A DNA stretch of 64,000 bases from Lineus longissimus (lineage: Eukaryota; Nemertea; Pilidiophora; Heteronemertea; Lineidae): NCBI RefSeq assembly GCF_910592395.1, contig NC_088315.1, forward strand, positions 11,780,501-11,844,500, written 5' to 3'. Shown here in pieces: positions 35,741-47,057 of this stretch. The position numbers were made by a program, and so were the translations under genes. The notes below the pieces were generated by a model that was not told the DNA's origin, made no database searches, and saw nothing but the letters and a program-made list of their open reading frames with translations. Within the stretch, counting starts at the first letter, position 1. Every line of letters starts with the position of its first letter.

Positions 35741-37088
35741 TTTTTCGAGACACTGCCTGCCCACTTTAGGCAGAGTTAGACTACCGTTTACAATACTCTT
35801 TGCAAAATCAAACAAGTAGACTTCGGGGCCATCAAAAATAAAGAGAAAATTTTGAAAGTTGGAAAATGTTCCTCTCGGCTGGCATGAGAAAAACGAGCCG
35901 TTATATGTCACTCGAAACACATGAGTAATAGGCTTATACTCATAAATCAAATAGTTTGTATCACCTGATTTTTCACAGAACACTGCTATAAGATACTCGA
36001 GATTAATGTGGTATGTTTTAACAGGTTTGGGTGGTATGAGTACTGCCGAGGGACCCCGAGTATATATGTACCTGTGCTGAACAGTACGTCTGAGACATCA
36101 GCGAACCATTCATCTTACGGTCAACGTGAGTGATTTCCAGAGTTCGACGAGGCTATGAATGCTCGCTGTACAAAACGGCCTTTCAGTAATCGGTGTTATA
36201 CCACAATTAACTCAATCAATTTTTGTCCTGAACGACACCATCTGGTCTATTTTCCGATATAGCATTAAAGACTGATGTTCTCACTTCATATGGGGTCCAC
36301 CTATTCCTTACCCCCGAATCGACCTGTGCTATATAAAGCTGTCAAATTAACAAGGGTACTGTCTTGCGATGAAGACGATGACGGAGGACCAAATCAGATG
36401 ATTCGTGATAATTCCTCAGATTGTAACTATGTCCAAACATACAGATCATTCGTCATCCCTATCACGTTCATGCACAGCATCAGGTATGGCCCTTCCCAAA
36501 GACATGATTAGCGAATGCCTTCAGTTCAAGTTGTACATACTCATACAAAGAGTCCTATTGACCAGACTCGGGGAACATCTAATAGATGTCACAGGACAAA
36601 GCCAGGAAGTCAACACTTGAGCCAACGAGTCAGGTGCTCATCATGGCAGGGGCGTACATGTAGCTGCCTTTTTGGGCTGGAGAGGTGAGGGGGCAAAATG
36701 ACAATTAGAAAATCACGTTCAGAAACACATTCATTTTTTGGTGACTTCTTTGCTCACCATCAAGCTACGCCCCTGCATGGACAAGAAACACGTTGCCAAT
36801 TTCGAAGGACACGTAATTGACCAAAGACAACTACAGATAAAAAGACGCATATTACACTCCCCATCACGCATATAGCCTCTTCGACAGACAACGACTCTAA
36901 CGGGGTTCAAGAAAAAGTAGCAGGAGAAGACTTCTTTTGATGGCGACGGAAATCTGACCAGTCGATGCTTTCGAGAGAAAATGGAAATTACCGAGATATC
37001 AAACCATTGGAATTAAGCTCCAAACACCCTTGTTGACGTTCAACATGTTAAAAAAATATTAGATGAAGTTGTTTTGATGGCCTATTAT

Positions 37089-37331
37089 CTTCTTTTGAAG
37101 CATTCTTGGTCCCTGATGGTCATCAAGGTCACCCTTTTCCATACACCTCCCCCTCCGCTTACTCAATTGGCAATAAATGTTTCCCTCATGCCAGTAATTA
37201 ACAGTAAGACATCCTTTTGTTATAAGACACATGGCAACACAACGGCTTTGACTAAATGTTTGGCCCTTCATTTTTAAATCGACACGTTTGAAAGCCAAGT
37301 TTTCGACAACATCTTCAAAAGCCGCCTGCCT
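37089..37331 (-). pseudogene. PAN/Apple domain exon, copy D, with mutated donor
   Basis: This 243-nt exon starts after GTTACTCAG and encodes RQAAFE...MLQKK, with the PAN cysteines RCVAMC, KGCLTVNYW and YCQLSKRRG. It is the same length as the copy E exon. The donor reads AAGAAG|ATAATAGG where copy E has AAAAAG|GTAATAGG, so the GT is lost. Read-through would add IIGHQNNFI and then a stop. Together with the broken downstream exons, this marks copy D as dead. Confidence 0.75.
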
Positions 37332-37860
37332 CTGAGTAACACCCAAGCTGATCTCTTTATCACTTAACTTACCCCATTTCAGTGTCCAATGAACATGTAA
37401 CATTAGATGAATGTTTTGAATGAGTTCTGGAAAAAAATAAGAATTGATAAACTGTCTTCGTCTGATAGGGTTACTTTGTCATGTTGACTGCTAATCGAAA
37501 TGGTTAAATCATTTATGAAAATAGCCGTTGGAGACGATTTGATTAACATTCTTCCAAAACGTTTCTTAAAGAATGATTTGAAAGACAAATTTCATTTTTA
37601 AAGCTGAATACGGAATTTGCCTATTAAACCAGGTCAATGATACAGCAAGGGTGAGTGATGACTACTGACTGTAGTGATATTGGTTCTTCGGTTTAAACCT
37701 TTACTTTCAATCCAACAATGGATGCAGTCAGTACGCCATTCGAATGTGACGACCAATAGACGAAGTGACCGGAGACCATGATAACTCAAAATGTCATTGT
37801 GGGACTCTCGTCATACGGGTTTTGCGTGAAAATAGCTACAGTGTATAAAATTAGATAATG

Positions 37861-38250
37861 GCTATTTATACGCGTGTCCCGTCATGCACTTTCTTTGCCA
37901 CACTGTTTTTAAGCAAGCCCCCTCAACATTATCAATATCTATCCATAGTTCCGTTAGGTTCGTTCATATCGCATGCCAATTTTTCAAGTAAAATATGGGA
38001 GTTGGTGTCTTACAGATATACATCATCTTGGCAATACAAGGTATTATTTCATTCCAAAATTTGCATGACCTCGGGATTGTCAAGGAAAATTCACCAAATC
38101 AATGAGACGGTGAGGCAGAAAGTTGCATTGTTCATAAAAGAACAATCTGGGCAGTGCTTATCTTCTCATCTCCTATCACTACGACATCAAGCGGGAAAGA
38201 TTACCTCCTCTTTACCACACTAATCACCTTTTCTGTTTCTACGATGCTTC
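37861..38250. repeat. Copy D promoter region (right arm of inverted repeat)
   Basis: Partner of 35205-35740. It lies upstream of copy D in the minus direction and begins with the TATA box. Copy E shares only the first 60 bp or so. Confidence 0.8.
37862..37870 (-). promoter_or_regulatory. TATA box, copy D
   Basis: TATAAATAG on the minus strand, within CGCGTATAAATAGCCAT. The same element stands at 45952-45960 in copy E, at the same distance from the conserved 5' region. Confidence 0.5.
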
Positions 38251-38530
38251 GTTCATTTCCAGTTTGCCATGGGCGTAGCCGTTGAATGAAAAAGATATAC
38301 CTTTATCTCCATACAACAGTATTAAAAACCAAATATCTACGTCAATAATTCTCGAGTTTTCTACAAGAACAACAACACTGACTACAATGTCCATATCAGT
38401 ACGTTTATACAGGCGTCGATGCATGAAGAGTATGTCATTTCTGTAGCACACGACGGCGTTGAGACTTTCGGGCTCTTCTCTAAGAAAATAGTGTTGCACT
38501 TGTGGCGATGACTTGACTGCTGCACTCGGT
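38239..38530 (-). CDS. Unrecognised possible exon
   Basis: The minus strand is open for about 90 codons (QHYFLREEPESLNAVVCYRN, then a hydrophobic stretch DMDIVVSVVVLVENS). It starts near a possible CAGCAG acceptor, with a possible donor (AAAG|GTATATC) about 30 codons before the stop. Beta-rich composition is reminiscent of the propeller-like exons, but I cannot align it and it has no partner in copy E. Could be chance. Confidence 0.25.
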
Positions 38531-40411
38531 TACTCCAAAGACAGTAGAGGATAACACACGTTGCCAATCATGTTTTCATCATCCATCTTCCACTATCACG
38601 TGATCATACCAGAGAATTGAGAACTAGGACATGACTGATTGAGGTAACCTCTGCTGGAACAACGCAGTCTTGTAGGCTTATCCGCATCACGTGTCATTGC
38701 TGTCTTCTCACGTTATCTTTCAAACCATGCAGTAACTCATACATACATTGGGTAATTTCGTTTCAGCTGTTTCAGTTGTTCAATTGTTTCAATTGTTTAA
38801 TTTCTTTATCCTGTTTATGGAAAGATATTATATATCTTGATATGAATTCTGCTAAATCGATACAGACATACTGCGCTTGGTCGTGTACCTATTGATAATA
38901 ATTGAACATTGTTGCTCATTCTGGATATTACCACTAATCGTAATTTTTTTCTGTATCTAACTAATTGACAGTCCAAAAATCCGCGGATATGCAGCCAAGC
39001 AATAGGGAAGAAAACAATACAAATACCTCTTTTAAAATGTTTGAAAGTCATAATAACATTTTCAAAAATCAGACAGTGAAGTTTTAGACATTTACAGAAA
39101 TAGTGTTCTTTTTAGCTGTCCACAACAGTTTAATTTTTTTACAATGAATGTAATTACGTGTGCTTGATGCTTGTCACGTACTGTGGTACCAGTCCTGCTT
39201 ATCAGACATTTGTTTTTAATTTCGCCATTTAGAAATAATCTCTTACAAGCAATCTAAGTCTCAAACGACAAATTCCATTTTGTCGATGGAACCTCTAGCT
39301 CATTTGATAATTATTTTGTGTACTAAGACACACTTCCAATAATTATATTATTTTTCTATCTGCTGGTTCAATCGCACTAACTGCTGCCTTTCTTTTTAGC
39401 TTACCTGTGAGGAGCTTATACGATACCGTTGATATCAAAAATGTTAGTCGAATCCGATTTTTTTAGTGTCTTTAAACTCAATTTCCTCTGAGAAATTAAG
39501 AAAACATTTAATGTATTCAAACCGCACTTCTACCGATAGATTTCAGCGATGCGGAACAGTCATTTGCCCAAAACGACTGTTGTTGCAGTTGACACATGGC
39601 CACAAAAGGCATTTTCGACCACAGGTGCTTGGCAACGAAAGGGTTAATGTAAATGCCCTTCACAGTTCAGATGATATGATTTGCCAACATAGTTTCTGCA
39701 TGAATGGCACTTCTATCAGACCATTTGCCTAGTAAATAGTCAAGTTTAAATACATTCAGATGCTGGTAGTGTCAGGGTGGATAAGTGTATAACAGAATTA
39801 ATTCAGGGGACAAATGCCCTTCTGGCGCAATTTCGTCATGTTATCTGTAATTAAGTATCTCTTTCAACGTTTTTGTATGCCACTATACGGTTCACTGTCA
39901 TTTTACCCTCCAGTTCTTCTCTATAACTAGTCAGACGTGCTTTTTTCAGATACTCTTCGGGTATCCACAAAGAGTTCTTGATCCATGTAACTGTATTATA
40001 TCATATCATTTCAACTAAGTAGTTTTATGTTTTCATTATTTTCTGAGTTCAATCACTGAGCTAGTTCTCATTCTGACTTCAATTACTGAACTACTCTCAC
40101 CTCGAACATGAGTCATCTCCACCTTTAATTTCCTGCCTCATGATGGCAACGATATACAATCCTTCAGAATTTGGTGCTGCCATAAGCATTGTGGCAATGA
40201 ATAAACAGGAGGCCATTCGTCAAGAGCACGAAGGACATTCTGGACAGAATAAAAATGTTCCATCTCCGTCGCCATCATTATCCGCGGTGGCCAGGCGACA
40301 TGGTGATACTCTTCGCGCATCATACAAAAACGAGAATATCATCTCCAACTCAAGAGAACTGCATTCCTCATAATTGACTTTAATTGATCTCTAGAAATTG
40401 GCTCTTAATGA

Positions 40412-43400
40412 TCAGTCGTTTGTTGTGAATATTACCACGTGTTTCCAATAACATTTCGTTGTCTTTGAAACCCCCCTTACAATATGATAGAGTGTGCCAT
40501 CTAAAATTTGGATGAATGTCTTAAACGCACTTCTGGAAATCTGGTATCTCAAATCAATGTCAACACGTTCAATGGCTAAAGTTGTATCGACGCAGCTCTG
40601 GGCGCAGCTTACTCTAAATCCAAAGAATGCTGTCAACGTTTGCCCTTTATTCTTTTTAAAAGCCGCAGCTAGAATTATAAGGCGGTCTGATTCCCAAAAC
40701 CTACAGATGTAAGATAAAAACTGGAGTTGTGGAAAGTTGATAATGGAACAAAATTCGGTGCTGGAGCCTGGGAGAGTAAAATGTTTGCTTTTTCTAAACC
40801 AGTATAAATACAATCCTGAATAATCGTTCTCTTCTTTTTCACCAATAATAAAGTACACGAAGTCTTCGCCAAGGAAAAATCTGTTGTAAGCAGACACCGG
40901 GACGTTTATTTCTATAGCGCCTTTGGACGAAAGTCTAATAACGGCGCTTTCATTCAGATTAAATGAATACATCCTTATGACAGATTGGCCATATCGCTTG
41001 CAATCAATGACTAATGTGTCGCATCGGAGCAAAATATTTAACTTCGTCACATACACCCCGCTTACACACGGGTCGGTTTCCGGTAAGACTAGTTTCCTCG
41101 TGCAGATGCCAAGCCTGACGTCAAAGAGGATAAATGTCAGATACTTTTGCTCTTCGCAGCAACTTACGACGATGTATCTATCATAGACCAGTGCAATGCT
41201 AGCTAGATACAGTTTAGCGAACATTAATTTGTTTACACGAAGGATTGTCTTATGGGTGAGAACGAATATACCTTGCTTTGAATTCAGACGAAACATGCAC
41301 ACATTGTAATCCTGTTTACCACGGATGTCGGTTACGGACAAAATGTCGCCAGTCCCGTGATTATAAAGCAACCTATCATGGCTGCCGGTTTTTAATATCA
41401 CAGGTGGTAGAAACCTCGCTTTCATTTTGCATCTGTACCGTCTATTTCGAGTACCCTTAAGTAAGTGATAAAACCGTTAAATTTTCCGGAGCTAATAATA
41501 TTTGTTTTCTTGGAAAACTTTCATTAGTGTGATACCGTTATCTTTGACGAAGATTTTAATATTCATCATTATTGGTAGTATTGGCGGTCTTAAGCCAGCT
41601 ATTTGTCGTGATGGGGGGGGGGGGGGGGGGGACAAAACACCTCTTTTGTCCTCCGCCAGTTTGAAAATCAGCCAAAAACGTGCACGAAAAAGACGTTTTT
41701 TGTAACTCTTTGGAGGGACACTTGCCCTACCTCTCGCGCCAAGCCCCTCTAGCTACGACCCAGTATAAGGTTTATAAAGGTATTCTATCACTGACGCAAA
41801 ACAAAGCAAGTGTACTGGAAAAGACATATTAGGTGAATGACCTAGTTTATAATGTCAAGACTTTTAAACTGGTAACTGACAGTAGCTTCAAACTGAAGAC
41901 TACCTCTTTCAACTGAGCCCTTGTATTAACCGTTCATCAAATTGACATTTACCTTATTGTGGCTAGTGTTTTCCAAGACTTTCACGGAGTGTATTTTTTG
42001 AGATTTTTAAACTGGCATGATGATGCATCTCCAACTTCAGTGTTTAACAAAAGAAGTCAGACGAATGAGTGGAATCAAGCACAGATGCCAACATTTTTCG
42101 TTCTAACGCTACTGCCAAAAATGCAACATCAGTTTGAAAGTCTTAAATAGCACTTTGAGTGTTTTAATATATTCCACTAGCGTGGTCATCCTTTAATCAA
42201 GATCTTAGGGAGCCAGTCCATCAAAATAATGGTGAATGTTGGCTGATCTGAATGGCATAATTGGCTCCCCTACCAAACCAGTCATTGCCAACACCAGTCG
42301 TCGCTCAGCAGGGGCAGGGACAGGTAAGACTAGCTCCCAAAGATCTGGGACATTAGTTCAGGTCCTCAAACGAAACTCGGAAAACCACCAGGTAGGTAAA
42401 AGTAATTGATGCGTACTAAAGAATAAATTACAGTGGGCAGGGTATGGAGGCAAATGTCTCAAGACTTTTTCTTGTTCAGTCTGCTCTTGTATATCTAATT
42501 ACATACCTTGTGTTTGAGTTAAAAGGTTTTGAACGAATCATGTGCAATATTTGGCCTTTCTTACTTATGTGAACAAGTTTACCAGCATATTTTTCAAGAC
42601 TTACGTGTGTGCAGATTTTTCTGATGAAGGCCTTTTGCTGAGGCTTATTTTTGTGACAATCGATGACAAACCCAAAGCTTAACATCAGCCCACTGAGGAC
42701 AAATTTAACTCCATAGTTTGGATTTGATATGATGCCAAACGATTTTGCCCCTCCTGAGTTGCCTTGGATTAAGTGTGTCTTAAGTAAGATGTACCCGGAT
42801 GATTGTCCTTGCTTGTAATGATATACAGCCACAGTCAAATAGTTTTCACGCTGACATATAGAACCAACTGCAAATAAGTTGTAGTCGAACCAAGTTGGAT
42901 TAACTTTGTGAACATGAGGGAAGTGAATATGTGTTTTATTAGTTAACCGTAGAACAGGCTCTGAGCCTGATTCTATGTAGTAGTCAAACAAAAAAAGACT
43001 TCGGGAAAAATCAACGCACATCATAAAGGCCTTTTCTGCAAATCGTAAATTTAAAACAAGGTTATTTATAGGGTAGTTTACATCTTTTTCAAGACACTGC
43101 CTCCCCTCCTTAGGCAGAATTAGACTACCGTTTACAATACCCTTTGCAAAATCATACATGTAGACTTCAGGGCCATCGAAAATAAAGAGGAATTTTTCAA
43201 AGTAGGCAAATGTTCCTCTCGGCTGGCGCGAGAAAAACGAGCCGTTATATTTCACTCGAAACACATGAGTTATTGGCTTATACTCATAAATCAAAAAGTT
43301 CGAAACTCCTGATTTTTCAAAAAATACTGCTATAAGATACTCGAGATTGAGGTGGTAGTGCTTGACAGGTTTGGATGGTATGAGTACTGCCGGGGGACCT

Positions 43401-45641
43401 CGTGTATACATGTACCTGTGCTGAACAGAATGTCAGAGAAATCAGCGAACCATTCATCTTAAGGTCAAAATCAGTGATTTCCAGAGTTCGACGCGGCTAT
43501 GTATGCTTGCTGTACATAACGGACTTGCAGTAATCGGTGTTATACAACAATTAACCTACAATGGTGACCTATCACCATCCGGAGACTATCAGGTTCCGAT
43601 CCCTAAACAGTTTACCTGTTCAGTAACACAATGAGTCAAGTTTTCGACATTTGCTTCTTCTCCAGTCTGGGAAGAATGAATAAAGACTAAAAATTTGGAC
43701 TGCAATACTACAGCACCTTCAGCAGCACTCGGTACCAGACTTTGACAGGCGGCTTTTACAAGATAATTCGGCTTTTATTCAATGCCTATCGCTACTATTG
43801 ACTGGTTGTTGCTTGATTTCTTTTCACAAAATATATTACATGTATCAAATAGTGTAACTTATTTGAAGGCTGATAAGGAAATTGCATTTTATACGAAGTT
43901 CTAAAACTCTTCTAAGACAACGCCATAGCACGGGAAATTGAATAATCCGTTTGGTCTCTTCGGCAAAATGCTCTGTATATCTCCGTTATCTTTCGGATCT
44001 CAGAGCTGCATAAGATATCGTTTTGTTCGTCTTGCTGTTATCTTTACTATGAATTGTATCTGAGTCAAGGAAAAGTTAATCCATTTTTTTAAAATTTTTT
44101 GATTCTACGCATTTAAATTGAGTGTACATGTGTATTACCAAATAACGCTGGAGTCTTTAAAGAAAAAAAAATCCTTGTACATCATCCTTTCTTCGCAACT
44201 TATTGAGCATTACATATTTAGCTATCTCCCGATTCATTGCTGAAATATTTATACCTTCCGCCAATAGGCTAATTTTGAGCTACGTTGTGAGCATTTCTAT
44301 AGGTTTTTTTCTAAATGACACCATCTGGTATGCTTTCCGGTATAGCATTAAAAACTGACGTCCTCACTTCATATGGGGGTCCACCTATTCCTCTTCCCCG
44401 AACCGTCCTGGGCTTTGGGAGGCTGTCAAATTACCAAGGGCATTGTCATGCGATGAAGACGGAGTCGAATGACCAAATCAGATGAATCGTGATCATTCCT
44501 CTGATTGTAACTGTGTCCGACCGTTCGACACCCCTATCACATTCAAGCACAGCATCAGGTATGGCTCTTCCCCAAGACATGATTAGCTGATGCTTTCAGT
44601 TCAAATTGTACACACTGTGAATATGTTCAAAGAGTCTTATTGGCCAGACTCGGGGAACATCTAATAGATTTCACAGGGCACAGCCAGGGAGTCAACACTT
44701 GAGCCAACGAGTCAGGTGATCACCGTGTCAGGGGCGTAGATGTAGCTACCTTTTTGGGCTGGAGAGGTGAGGGGCAAAATGACACTCAGAAAATCACGTT
44801 CAGAAACACATTAATTTTTTGGTGACTTCTTTGCTCACCCTCAAGCTACGCCCCTGCATGGGCAAGAAACACGTTGCCAATTTCGAAGGACACAAAATTG
44901 ACCAAGAAGACAACTACAGATAAAAAGACGCATATTACCCCCCCCCCCCTCCTCCCCCATCACGCATATAGCAGCTTCGCAGACAACGATTTTAACGGGG
45001 TTGAAGAAAAAGTAGCAGGAGAGAACTTCCGGTAATGGCGACGGAAATCTGACCAGCTGATGCCTTCAAGAGAAAATGGAAATTACCGAGATAGTAAACC
45101 ATTGGAATCAAGCTCCAAACACCTTTGTTTACAATCAACATGTTTAAAAGATATCACTAAGTTGTTTAGATGGCCTATTACCTTTTTTTGAAGCATTCGT
45201 GATCCCTGACGGTCATCAAGCTCACCCTTTTCCATACATCTCCCCCTCCGCTTACTCAATTGGCAATAATAGTCTCCGTCATGCCAGTAATTAACAGTAA
45301 GACATCCTTTTATTATAACACACACGACAACACACCGGATTTGGCTGAAGGTTTGGCCCTTCATTTTTAAATCGACACGTTTGAAAGCCAAGTTTTCGAC
45401 AGCATGTTCAAAAGCCGCCTGCCTCTGAGTAACACCCATGCTGATCTCTTTATCTCTGATTCATCCCCATTTTAGTGTCCAATGAAAATGTAACATTAGA
45501 TGAATATCTTGAATGAGTTCTGGTAAATATAAGAACTGATAAACAGTCTTCGTCTCATAGGGTTACTTTGTCATGATGTTTGCTAATCGAGATGACTAAA
45601 ACGATTCTCAAAATAGCTGTTGCAGATAATTTGATCAACAT
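40412..45641 (-). CDS. Secreted PAN plus beta-propeller-like protein, copy E (model incomplete)
   Basis: Exons read on the minus strand: 45641-45567 (signal peptide MLIKLSATAILRIVLVISIS, weak donor AAA|GTAACC), 45424-45182 (PAN domain: RCVVVC, KGCLTVNYW, YCQLSKRRG; donor AAG|GTAATA), 43415-42507 and 41432-40412 (stop TGA). The last two join perfectly (AG|GTATGT donor in phase 2, TACAG|A acceptor, giving Arg). Together they encode about 640 residues of repeating beta-rich units with GPEVYMYDFAKGIVNGSL and TLVIDCKRYGQSVIRMYSFN, probably a propeller. The PAN donor is phase 0 but the 43415 acceptor needs phase 2, so a short exon of 3n+2 nt is missing from the model. PAN domains bind proteins or glycans outside the cell; the ligand is unknown. 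Confidence 0.65.
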
Positions 45642-45951
45642 TCTGCTAGAACGACTCTTAAAGTATTGCCTGAAAGGCAAATGGTATTTTCCAAGGTGAT
45701 TACAGAATTTGCCTACCAACTATGCCAATGATACAAAAAAGGAGAGTGATGCCTGCTGACTGTATTTATATTCGTTCTTTATTTTAAACCTTTAGTTTCA
45801 ACCCATCAATGGATGCAGTCACTACGCCATTCGAATGTGATGACCAAGTGACGAAGTGACCGGAGACCATGATAACTCAAATTGTCATTTTGGGACTCGC
45901 GTCATACGAGTTTCGCATGAAAATAGCCACAGTGTATAAATTAGATCATGG

Positions 45952-45960
45952 CTATTTATA
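45952..45960 (-). promoter_or_regulatory. TATA box, copy E
   Basis: TATAAATAG on the minus strand, about 310 bp before the predicted start codon. Conserved with copy D. Confidence 0.5.
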
Positions 45961-46139
45961 CGCGAGACCCGTAATGCACTTTCTTTGCCACACTGTTTTC
46001 AAGCAAGTTGTGTCCCAAAAGTTGCGAAATCCCAAAGAGGACGCTTTTAGTGGCAACCGAAACGCTGAAGTTGTGTCCCAAAAGTAAAAATCGGACGTCA
46101 TGTCTCATTTTGGTCATATCTCAGAAACGGGAGATCATA

Positions 46140-46990
46140 CTTTCATTTGTTCAATTGTTTCAATTGTTTCAATTTTTTAATTTCTTTATCATGCTTATGG
46201 AAACATATCATATATTTTTTCAGTTGAATTCTGCTAAATCGATACAGACATACTGCGCTTGGTCATATAACTATTGACATTTGAAGATTGTTGCTCATTC
46301 TGTATCTCACCACTAATTGTAGTTCCTTTTTCTCTGTACTTCGTGAATTGACAGTCCAAAAATTCGCAAATATGCAGCCAAGCAAAAGGGAAGAAAAAAA
46401 TACGAATGTATCTTTAAACAAATTTCAAAGTCATAAAAACATTTTGAAAATCAGACAGTGAGGTTTGTGACATTCACAGAAATAGTCCTTTTTTATTTTT
46501 TTACAATGTAAGTACGTGTGCTTGATGCCTGGCACGTAATGTAGTACCAGTCCTGCATATCAGCCATTTGTTTTTAATTTCGTGATTCAAAAATAATCTC
46601 TTACAAGCAATCTCAGACTCAAACGACAAATTCCATTTGTCGTCGGAACCTCTAGCTCATTTAATGATTTTTTTGTGTTCTGAAGCTTACTTCCAATAAT
46701 TATATTATTTTTGTATCGGCCGGTTCGAGCGCACTAACTGCTACCTTTCTTTTTAGCTCACCTGTGGGGAGCTTATACGATACCATGGCAATAAAAAGAT
46801 AATCGTCGAATCCGATTTTTTTGTGTCTTTATACTCACTTTCCTGCCAGGAATTGAAAAGAAATGTATGTATTCAAACCGCACTACTACCGATAGATTCC
46901 AGCGATACAGAACAGTCATTTGCCAAAACGACTGGAGTTGCAGTTGGCACATGGTCACAAAAGGCATTTTTGACCACAGGTGCATCTGAA
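46140..46990 (-). repeat. Partial third unit (copy F) of the minus-strand array
   Basis: Matches 38780-39640 (3' flank of the propeller gene) with small indels and ends near 46990, where Gypsy sequence starts. It contains no coding exon. Confidence 0.8.
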
Positions 46991-47057
46991 CTACACCTTC
47001 AGCATTGATGCTGATTATGTGGCCAACAAATGTGACTCGTCTTCGAAACAATTTACA

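Larger units (their letters stand above)
30479..36075 (-). pseudogene. Propeller-like gene, copy D, disrupted by a Gypsy insertion and other lesions
   Basis: The second coding exon (30479 up to about 31500) matches 40412-41432 of copy E but holds an insertion of about 140 bp near 31220-31365. A deletion removes its acceptor region. The preceding exon remains only as 35728-36075 (GPEVYLFDFAKSIVNGSLTL); about 570 bp of its 3' part is missing and replaced by Gypsy and other sequence (32410-35727). The start of that exon has ATA where copy E has ATG. With these lesions and the lost PAN-exon donor at 37089, copy D cannot encode the copy E protein. Confidence 0.8.
38760..46010 (-). repeat. Duplicated segment, copy E of the minus-strand array
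   Basis: Collinear with copy D (28.0-32.4 kb and 35.7-37.9 kb). About 740 bp at 43560-44300 is absent from D. Partial copy F (46140-46990) repeats the start of the unit, so the array is tandem. Confidence 0.85.

Noticed and set aside
37696-37779. 28-codon ORF (MVSGHFV) after the TATA box, also at 45868 in copy E
   Set aside because: Changes between the copies mostly alter residues and no good donor follows. More likely 5' untranslated sequence.
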